Source: JANXQG01 sp037147235
Lineage (GTDB): Bacteria; Planctomycetota; Planctomycetia; Pirellulales; Thermoguttaceae
Assembly (NCBI GenBank): GCA_037147235.1
Contig: JBAWVO010000167.1
Location: 1-14,243, forward strand
Length of the DNA stretch: 14,243 nt
Direction: 5' to 3'
Below are positions 1-5,297 of the stretch, in pieces. Below the pieces are notes generated by a model. It had not been told where the DNA came from. It did no database searches and saw only the letters and a list, made by a program, of their open reading frames with translations. How positions within the stretch are numbered: position 1 is the stretch's first letter; every line of letters starts with the position of its first letter. The translations under genes and the position numbers were made by a program.

Positions 1-57
<57 letters not shown>

Positions 58-235
58 TTTATTCGCTATCCGCCAGGATCTCTCCCAACGATTTTACGAG
101 CTTATTGAAAAGCCTTTCTGGCAATCAAACTTCTTCTCTTGGCATCAACCTCCGAAATAAATCGGAAGTCAATTGCCATCTCATCAATCCAGTTCTAAAC
201 TGGCTGAAAATCAGAATTGAGGTTATCACTACCAA

Positions 236-249
236 ATTGTCAAAGAACA
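236..249 (-). promoter_or_regulatory. boxA antitermination site in the rRNA leader
   Basis: The minus strand reads TGTTCTTTGACAAT, close to the bacterial rrn boxA consensus (TGCTCTTTAACAAT). In the family, boxA RNA binds NusB/NusE and helps RNA polymerase pass Rho termination in untranslated rRNA. It lies about 180 nt before the 16S start and about 50 nt after the predicted promoter, the normal position. Between boxA and 16S there are small hairpins (stem CCAGTT/AACTGG at 189-203; TCCGA/TCGGA at 151-166) that may help form or process the leader. Confidence 0.75.
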
Positions 250-300
250 AACCAAACTTCTCGTCTCGACCAAAACTTATCGTTTCAGTCAAGACGAGTC

Positions 301-328
301 ATTCTATCAGATCTCGAATCGGTGTCAA
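301..328 (-). promoter_or_regulatory. rRNA operon promoter
   Basis: On the minus strand a perfect -35 TTGACA (323-328) is followed after 16 bp by -10 TAGAAT (301-306, one mismatch to TATAAT). An A/T-rich block (about 339-354) just upstream resembles an UP element. Transcription would begin near 294, giving a leader of roughly 235 nt that contains boxA. This is the strongest promoter match in the window and is correctly oriented for the 16S gene. The start site itself is inferred. Confidence 0.8.
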
Positions 329-516
329 TAGGTTCGGAGAAAATTATTTTCTTCAAACCGTCCACCCATTCGCGAGATTTCAAAGATCGGTTCGCTGCGG
401 TGCAAAACTTGAGTCTCAAGTCTCAGTCGCAGCGTTGAAGATGTAATTATGCCAGCTTTCCAAAAGGATACAAGGGGCCCCCAGGGAATATTCTTGAAGA
501 ATTTGAAAGGGGGGGC
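329..516. other. Intergenic stretch upstream of the rrn promoter, no gene
   Basis: I see no credible coding sequence here. Apart from the A/T-rich UP-like block, it holds a 13-bp palindrome with a one-base centre (CTTGAG-T-CTCAAG, 408-420), a short palindrome ATTCTTGAAGAAT (490-502), and G/C homopolymer runs near 474-483 and 509-515. These could be regulator sites for the rRNA promoter, but nothing in the sequence identifies a regulator. Confidence 0.5.
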
Positions 517-547
517 GGCTCTTCCCTAGGTGCGGAATGCGAATAAT
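517..547. repeat. Solitary end of the 12763-12907 repeat unit
   Basis: GGCTCTTCC, then CTAGGTGCGGAA, then GCGAATAAT reproduces the outer end of the element at 12763-12907, read inward from its right end (reverse complement of about 12873-12907). Differences are a 4-base deletion after GGCTCTTCC and one substitution. No matching opposite end is found before metG, so this is a relic or a terminus left by another insertion. It runs almost directly into the 551-662 palindromic unit. Confidence 0.7.
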
Positions 548-550
548 ATC

Positions 551-662
551 AACCTCCCGCCAGAATATCAAGTAGGTCAGGCTTTTCAGCCTGACGTTGC
601 CCGGGTTACTGTCAGGCTGGAAAGCCTGACCTACAGCATTTTTGACATCTTGGCGGCGGGTT
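551..662. mobile_element. Palindromic MITE-like unit containing a REPIN
   Basis: A 112-bp unit with imperfect outer arms: AACCTCCCGCCA near the left end and, in inverted orientation, AACCCGCCGCCA at the right end, continuing as A-T-TCAA-like bases on both sides. The inner part is the hairpin pair described at 572-634. There is no coding sequence and I find no clear target duplication. It begins 13 bases beyond the metG stop codon, so its RNA hairpin could also serve as the metG transcription terminator. Confidence 0.55.
572..634. repeat. REPIN: inverted pair of GTAG hairpins
   Basis: The left unit is GTAG (572-575) followed by a perfect 8-bp stem, GTCAGGCT-TTTC-AGCCTGAC (576-595). The right unit is the same in inverse: stem 611-630 with loop GGAA, then CTAC (631-634). 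GTAG followed directly by a hairpin is the defining shape of REP sequences recognised by RAYT (REP-associated tyrosine) transposases, and two in inverted orientation form a REPIN. The assignment rests on architecture; no RAYT gene is in the window. Confidence 0.7.
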
Positions 663-674
663 GCAAAGTATCGC

Positions 675-2729
675 TCAATGCACCCTTTGGCCCGGCTTGG
701 CCCCCTCGTCCGGGATGAGCAAATGCACTTCGCCCTCGCCGCCGGCAGCGAGCATCATACCTTCGCTCAAACCAAACTTCATCTTTCGCGGTGCCAAATT
801 GGCAATGCAGATGAAGAGCTTGCCGACAAGCTGCTCGGGCTGGTAATAGCCCTTGATGCCGGCAAAGACCGTTCGCTTCGTATCGCCGCCAAGACTAATC
901 GTAAGTTTCAACAGCTTCTTCGCCTCGGGCACCTCTTCAGCCGTGAGAACGCGGCATACCCGCAGGTCGATCTTGGCCAAATCATCCACGGTACACTCGG
1001 CAGTCAGCGGCTCGGCCTTCAGCGCGGCGTCGCTATCTTGCGGCACGGCGGCAGACGCAGGCGACACGCAGGCGCTACAGGACGCATTTTCGACACGTTC
1101 CGGCTCGGCACTTGCGGCAATCATCGCTTCGACTTTTTTGGGATCGACGCGCTGCATGAGATGCTGGAACTTGCCGACCTTCGTGCCCACTAGGGGTTGC
1201 TGAGCTTGCTGCCAGTTGGTGATCGGATCGTTGAAAAACTCGCCCACGTCCTTAGCCATCTTCGGCAACACGGGGGCCAAATAAACGGCCAATTGACGGA
1301 ATAGGTTCAGCCCGATCGTACAGACATCGAGTTGCCGCCCGGCCTGCTCCGGACTGCGGAGGTTCCAAGGGGCGTTCTCGTCGATGAACTTGTTGGCCCG
1401 ATCGGCGGCGGCCATGGTGATCCGCATCGCCCGGGCAAAATCGCACGCCAGGTATGCCTCGGCAATCGCTTCGCCATCCTGGGCCGCCTGGGCAAACAGC
1501 CCTCCGTCGTCGGGATAGACCGCTGCCAGCCCGCTTCGCTTCACGAAATTTGCCGTGCGGCTGGCCAAGTTGACGAACTTGCCTACCATATCGGCGTTGA
1601 CCTTGTTGAGGAACTCGTCGAGATTCAGGTCGAGATCCTCGACGTTTCCGCCAAGTTTTGCGGCATAGTAGTAGCGCAAGTAGGCCGGGTCGAGATGCTC
1701 AATATAGGTAGCCGCCTGAACGAAAGTGCCATCGCGCTTTGACATTTTTTTGCCGTTGACGGTCAGGAATCCGTGAATGTGGACCTTCTTCGGCAGGTTG
1801 AACCGGGCCGTTTTTAGCATGGCCGGCCAGAAGAGCGTATGGAAGTAGGTGATGTCCTTGCCGATAAAGTGGTGGATCTCGGTCTCGGCACTCCGCCACC
1901 AATCATTGAACTGCTCGCCGTGCCGATCGCACCATTGCCTGGTTGAGGCGATGTAACCGATGGGGGCATCGAACCAAACATACCAGTAGTTGCCCGGGCT
2001 ATCGGGAATCTCGAAACCGAAATAGGGTGCCGGCCGCGAGACGTCCCAATCGCGGAGCGGTTCGTGGAGGAAATGACCCTTCAGGTAATTGACAATTTCC
2101 GACTGCAAGGCTCCGCTCGTGCTGACCCACTCATCAAGGAACCCATGCAACCGCTCGATATTCACAAAGAGGTGCTTGGCCCTGCGGATCTCGGGTGTCG
2201 CCCCGGAAAGCGTACTCTTGGGGTCGATCAGGTCGGTGGCATCGTAATGCGAGTCGCACTTCACGCAACTATCGCCATATTGATCGGGCGTTTTGCACTT
2301 AGGGCACGTGCCTTGGACAAAGCGGTCGGCCAGAAACGTGCCGGCCACAGGGTCGTAAAGTTGCTCGACCTCATTCTTGCTCACCAAGCCGTCGCCACGC
2401 AGTGCCTGCCAGATTTCTTCGCAGACCGCACGATTTTCTGGGCTGTGCGTGCTGCCGTAGTTGTCGAACTCGATCTGGAAAGCCGTGAAATCAGCCAAGT
2501 GGGCCTGCTGCATGCGGGCAATCAAATCCTCCTCGCGGACGCCTTCCTTTCGGGCACGGATCATGATCGCCGTGCCGTGCGTGTCGTCGGCGCAGACATA
2601 AACAGACCGCTTGCCGCAAAGTTTCTGGAATCGGACCCAGATATCGGTCTGGATATATTCGACTAAGTGGCCTAGGTGAATTGGGCCGTTTGCGTAAGGC
2701 AAGGCACTTGTAACCAAGATGCGTGACAT
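675..2729 (-). CDS. metG: Methionyl-tRNA synthetase
   Basis: The cytoplasmic enzyme charges tRNA-Met with methionine using ATP. The 684-residue product has the class I signature HLGH (18-21), a zinc knuckle of Cys142, Cys145, Cys155 and Cys158, and the KMSKR loop (328-332). An anticodon-binding helical domain follows. The C-terminus (about 581-684) is an EMAP/Trbp111-type tRNA-binding OB fold (KIDLRV...APRKMKFGLSEGM), so this is the long, dimer-forming form. A start 23 codons further upstream is open, but conserved homology begins at MSRILVTSALPYANGP, and GAGAAG lies about 10 bases before the ATG at 2729. It runs in the same direction as the 16S gene but is separated by about 620 bp and a separate promoter. 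All catalytic motifs look intact. Confidence 0.97.
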   Translation of the reverse strand: MSRILVTSALPYANGPIHLGHLVEYIQTDIWVRFQKLCGKRSVYVCADDTHGTAIMIRARKEGVREEDLIARMQQAHLADFTAFQIEFDNYGSTHSPENRAVCEEIWQALRGDGLVSKNEVEQLYDPVAGTFLADRFVQGTCPKCKTPDQYGDSCVKCDSHYDATDLIDPKSTLSGATPEIRRAKHLFVNIERLHGFLDEWVSTSGALQSEIVNYLKGHFLHEPLRDWDVSRPAPYFGFEIPDSPGNYWYVWFDAPIGYIASTRQWCDRHGEQFNDWWRSAETEIHHFIGKDITYFHTLFWPAMLKTARFNLPKKVHIHGFLTVNGKKMSKRDGTFVQAATYIEHLDPAYLRYYYAAKLGGNVEDLDLNLDEFLNKVNADMVGKFVNLASRTANFVKRSGLAAVYPDDGGLFAQAAQDGEAIAEAYLACDFARAMRITMAAADRANKFIDENAPWNLRSPEQAGRQLDVCTIGLNLFRQLAVYLAPVLPKMAKDVGEFFNDPITNWQQAQQPLVGTKVGKFQHLMQRVDPKKVEAMIAASAEPERVENASCSACVSPASAAVPQDSDAALKAEPLTAECTVDDLAKIDLRVCRVLTAEEVPEAKKLLKLTISLGGDTKRTVFAGIKGYYQPEQLVGKLFICIANLAPRKMKFGLSEGMMLAAGGEGEVHLLIPDEGAKPGQRVH

Positions 2730-2769
2730 GGCGATTCGCTTCTCTAAAATGAGCCTGATGAAATTGCCA

Positions 2770-2798
2770 ATTCTAGGGACTAAGGGCCGGCGAAGCAA
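2770..2798 (-). promoter_or_regulatory. Possible metG promoter
   Basis: On the minus strand TTGCTT (2793-2798) is followed after 17 bp by TAGAAT (2770-2775), about 40 bases before the metG start. The -10 is good and the -35 matches only at TTG. The -35 would lie inside the left arm of the palindromic unit at 2790-2920, so that insertion may supply part of the promoter. Confidence 0.3.
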
Positions 2799-2920
2799 GG
2801 GCTTAGCGGTTTGCCTACGTAGAACGGAATTTATTCCGTTTGCCAGAAAAACAAGGCAACGGAATGAATTCCGTTCTACGATTTATCCCTTACCGCCGGC
2901 AAAACCGCTACGCTTGTCGC
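2790..2920. mobile_element. Palindromic MITE-like unit containing a REPIN
   Basis: A 131-bp unit between the divergent metG and coiled-coil genes. Outer arms are 2790-2815 and 2898-2920. Both read GCGA at the tip and share TAGCGGTTT(T)GCC further in, with small gaps between. The core is the 2819-2879 hairpin pair. No flanking duplication is evident, so it may be old or moved by a mechanism without duplication. It has no coding capacity. Both neighbouring genes appear to draw their candidate promoters from its edges. Confidence 0.55.
2819..2879. repeat. REPIN: inverted pair of GTAG hairpins
   Basis: Left: GTAG (2819-2822) then AACGGAAT-TT-ATTCCGTT (2823-2840). Right, inverted: AACGGAAT-GA-ATTCCGTT (2858-2875) then CTAC (2876-2879). 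Each half is a perfect 8-bp stem with a 2-base loop, and the halves are separated by 17 bases. The architecture is the same as at 572-634 but the stem sequence is entirely different, implying a different REP family. Confidence 0.7.
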
Positions 2921-2927
2921 AAAATGG

Positions 2928-2956
2928 TTGAACTGTCGCCACTTGTGGCCTATATA
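2928..2956 (+). promoter_or_regulatory. Possible promoter for the coiled-coil gene
   Basis: TTGAAC (2928-2933), 17-bp spacer, TATATA (2951-2956): 4/6 matches in each hexamer with ideal spacing. It begins just outside the right arm of the 2790-2920 unit and would give a leader of about 175 nt to the ATG at 3141. A strong Shine-Dalgarno-like AAGGAGGG (2958-2965) follows immediately but overlaps the predicted transcription start, so it is probably not used for translation. Confidence 0.35.
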
Positions 2957-3140
2957 CAAGGAGGGACATCTCCGTTGGGTATGTCCGCAGCCGATTTTGC
3001 GCCGCTGGTACCGCGGTTGCTTGGCTGTGGCGACCGCGAGAGGTGCAGCCCTTTGGTGCTGCGCAACTGTGGAATTTCAACCCTCGTTCATCTCGATTGA
3101 TACGTGTACCAGCGATGTCTTTCTGACAGACGCCCTGGGA

Positions 3141-4115
3141 ATGTTTTTGCCTGTGGGTAGCGCGTCGCCGCCTGCGGCCTCTGCCCAACAAGCCGCGATT
3201 TCCCCGCCTAGCGCGCCGCCCGAACCAACCGACGCCTGGACCGCTCACTTTGCCCTAACCCTACAGGCCCAGCACGCTCGCGTGCGGGAGTTCCTTCAGG
3301 TTCAGCGAGATCGTTGGCAGCAGATCGCCGCGCAATTCACCCACCAGATCGAGACTTTGCAAGCCGAAGTCCATGCCTTGCAGGCGACCAATGAAGGCCT
3401 GCAGGCGGAACTCTTGGCGCGGCCGGCGGAAGGCAATCCAACCGAGCTGGCCGAGGATACTTCCCGCCGTTATCTGATGGCGATCGACGACCTCCGCGAT
3501 CTGAAGACTCGCAACGCCGAGCTTCAGCGGCAACTGCACGAGGCTCAATCTCAGCCCGCACGAAAGGGTGCCGTGGCGATTTCGGACAGTGGCACCGATT
3601 GGGAAGCCCAGAAACGTCGCTTCCTGGCGGAATTAGAGTCCGGCGATCAACACGATACCGAATCGACTGAACGGCGATTGAAAATTCAAGAGGTTGTCGC
3701 TCGAACCGACGAGATCATCGCCGAAAAGAATCGCGAGATCGAAGAACTACAGCATTTGCTCAACAATCAGAGCAACAGCCTCGGTTCGCTGGCCGTAGGT
3801 GCTGCGGCATTGGAACAAGTACTCGACCAGGACGCGATCATCCGCGAGGAGCGACTGCGATTGCAGCAATTACAGGACGAATGTCGAGCGAAGCTCCGCC
3901 AAGCCGAGATCGAGCTTGCCATGGAGAGGGCAAGGCTTGCCCGGCGCGACGCCGAGATCGAAGAGAAGATTCGCAATAACGACCTTCGCCATGCTTCGGC
4001 CGACGCCGAGGCATTAGCACCAACGGGTAGGCCGGTCCGCGGCCGCTGGCGAACCCAGTTGGGCCTGACCGACGACGGCCCACCGGAGTCCGAGCGCAGC
4101 CGCGACCGGCGGTAA
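3141..4115 (+). CDS. Coiled-coil protein of unknown function
   Basis: I do not recognise a named family. The 324-residue product has a Pro/Ala/Ser-rich N-terminus (1-30), then mostly charged, heptad-like helix: about 40-95, 110-135, 176-210 and 225-285, rich in Glu, Gln, Arg, Leu and Ala. It ends with a short basic motif GRPVRGRWRTQLGL (296-309) and a charged tail. No signal peptide or membrane segment is visible, so it is likely cytoplasmic and structural or scaffolding. The frame is open upstream to 2928 only with a TTG start and Cys/Trp-rich, non-coding-looking residues, so I chose ATG 3141, preceded by a weak GGGA. cheR follows 136 bp downstream on the same strand, so a shared transcript is possible. 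The function is unknown and a link to chemotaxis is only a guess from position. Confidence 0.85.
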   Translation: MFLPVGSASPPAASAQQAAISPPSAPPEPTDAWTAHFALTLQAQHARVREFLQVQRDRWQQIAAQFTHQIETLQAEVHALQATNEGLQAELLARPAEGNPTELAEDTSRRYLMAIDDLRDLKTRNAELQRQLHEAQSQPARKGAVAISDSGTDWEAQKRRFLAELESGDQHDTESTERRLKIQEVVARTDEIIAEKNREIEELQHLLNNQSNSLGSLAVGAAALEQVLDQDAIIREERLRLQQLQDECRAKLRQAEIELAMERARLARRDAEIEEKIRNNDLRHASADAEALAPTGRPVRGRWRTQLGLTDDGPPESERSRDRR

Positions 4116-4251
4116 AAAGCAGGACTCTCTCTCCGGCGCAAGTTATGGCCTAAAGTTAACTTAGATCCTATCCTGAAATCCTAGAGAATGACGGACGACT
4201 TGCGTCAACAGACACCGTCCCCCCCAATCCGAACTGAAAGCATATCCCGCC

Positions 4252-5160
4252 ATGGCCAACGACACATGCCTCTTTCTCGGGCAAAAGTTGCCGGAAATAC
4301 CTTTGCCCGTCAAGCTGTCCAGCAACCACGACCTGGACCAAGTGACCGACGCCCAACTGGCAAGCTTTGCCGACTTGATCTATGGCCGAACAGGGATCCG
4401 AGTCTCGCCGCAGAAGAAGATGCTGCTTTCCAACCGCCTTCGCCGCCGTCTGCGGGAAACACAAATCGCCTCTTTTGGCGATTACTACAAGCACATCGTG
4501 CAACTCAAGCCCAGCGATCCGGAATGGGATGCCCTCGTCCAGGAAATCACAACCCACGAGACCTTCCTGTTCCGCGACGAATCACAATGGAGCTGGTTCC
4601 GCAAGAATTACCTGCTAAGTTGCGCTTCGGGCAAGCCGCCGGGCGGCGTCAAGGAAACCCTGCGGGTATGGTCGGCCGCGTGCAGCACCGGCGACGAGCC
4701 TTACACCATCGCCTGCTCGATTGCCGCTTCGCTTTCCAGTGGGAAGCCGTGGAAGATCCGCGTGCTGGGCACCGATATCGGCCTAGGCGCGATGCAGCAG
4801 TGCCAGCAGGCGACCTTCTCCGAACGCTCGATGCGACTCGTCCCCGAGGATTTCAAGAGCCGCTTTTTCACCAAGCTTCCAGGCTCTCCACTATGGAAGG
4901 CTAAACCGATACTCACCGAGATGATCAGCTTCCGCCAGCACAACCTGCTGAACCGGCTGAGCGAACCGCCGTTTGACATCGTGTTCCTCAAGAACGTGCT
5001 GATTTACTTCGACGCCGCTTCCAAGAAACGGGTCATGGAGCACGTTCGCGCGGCGGTCCGTCCCGGCGGCTTGCTGGTGACCGGCGCGGCCGAAGGTGTT
5101 GCGGAATATCTCCGGGAATTCAAGTGCTTGCAATCTTGGCTGCACCAGCGACCAGGTTGA
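4252..5160 (+). CDS. cheR: CheR-type protein-glutamate methyltransferase
   Basis: The family transfers methyl groups from S-adenosylmethionine to glutamates of chemoreceptors, setting receptor sensitivity. The 302-residue protein has the N-terminal helical domain (about 30-90, with basic NRLRRRLRE at 61-69), the TTHETFLFRD motif (100-109), the SAM-binding loop VWSAACSTGDEPYTIA (139-154), the acidic GTDI (173-176), the beta-subdomain (about 187-232) that in some CheRs binds the receptor tail, and NVLIYFD (248-254). All core motifs are present, so it should be active. The start ATG has no strong ribosome site. No cheB, cheA, cheW or receptor gene is visible, so this is a detached copy whose target could be a distant receptor or another signalling protein. 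It lies between a coiled-coil gene and recG. Confidence 0.92.
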   Translation: MANDTCLFLGQKLPEIPLPVKLSSNHDLDQVTDAQLASFADLIYGRTGIRVSPQKKMLLSNRLRRRLRETQIASFGDYYKHIVQLKPSDPEWDALVQEITTHETFLFRDESQWSWFRKNYLLSCASGKPPGGVKETLRVWSAACSTGDEPYTIACSIAASLSSGKPWKIRVLGTDIGLGAMQQCQQATFSERSMRLVPEDFKSRFFTKLPGSPLWKAKPILTEMISFRQHNLLNRLSEPPFDIVFLKNVLIYFDAASKKRVMEHVRAAVRPGGLLVTGAAEGVAEYLREFKCLQSWLHQRPG

Positions 5161-5203
5161 AAACAGACGTAGGACTGTCGCAGGAATAATTGTCGCAAGA
5201 AAA

Positions 5204-5232
5204 GTAGCAGGCACACTCCATGTGCCGTCTGC
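5204..5232 (+). repeat. Solitary GTAG hairpin (REP-like)
   Basis: GTAG (5204-5207) is followed by an imperfect hairpin: GCAGGCACA, a CTCCA-type loop, TGTGCC, then GTCTGC (stem GGCACA/TGTGCC with flanking pairs). It lies between cheR and recG. The shape is REP-like but there is no inverted partner nearby. The RNA hairpin could weakly attenuate read-through from cheR. Confidence 0.5.
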
Positions 5233-5240
5233 CCCCGCTC

Positions 5241-5262
5241 GGCTTTGATCATGATCAAGGCC
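5241..5262. repeat. 22-bp palindrome upstream of recG
   Basis: GGCTTTGATCAT/ATGATCAAGGCC is a near-perfect palindrome (one mismatched pair), with the perfect core TTGATCATGATCAA. It lies about 36 bp before the recG start, a place where a dimeric repressor could bind. Its right half is the inverse of GGCCTTGATCAT, the first 12 bases of the 7819-8034 element. I cannot tell whether this is shared ancestry or chance. Confidence 0.45.
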
Positions 5263-5297
5263 CCCCCGCTGCATTTCCCGCCTCGCTGGGATAGAAT

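Noticed and set aside
260..298. boxB-like hairpin CTCGTCT/AGACGAG upstream of boxA
   Set aside because: Half of the stem lies at or before the predicted transcription start (near 294), so it would not form fully in the RNA.
105..446. 113-codon open frame across the rRNA leader and promoter
   Set aside because: It overlaps boxA and the rrn promoter, lies opposite to the rRNA transcript and has no ribosome site or family resemblance.
446..473. Alternative rRNA promoter (TTGTAT...CATAAT, minus)
   Set aside because: Much poorer match than the 301-328 promoter; TTG is the only matching part of its -35.
2975..3100. Small ORF from TTG 2975 behind AAGGAGGG (2958-2965)
   Set aside because: The ribosome site is strong and well spaced, but the predicted transcript starts within it, and the 41-codon product has no recognisable features. 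Kept only as a remote possibility.
2928..3140. N-terminal extension of the coiled-coil protein to a TTG start at 2928
   Set aside because: The extra 71 residues are rich in Cys and Trp, unlike the rest of the protein, and TTG 2928 lies within the candidate -35. The Pro/Ala-rich start at ATG 3141 is more natural.
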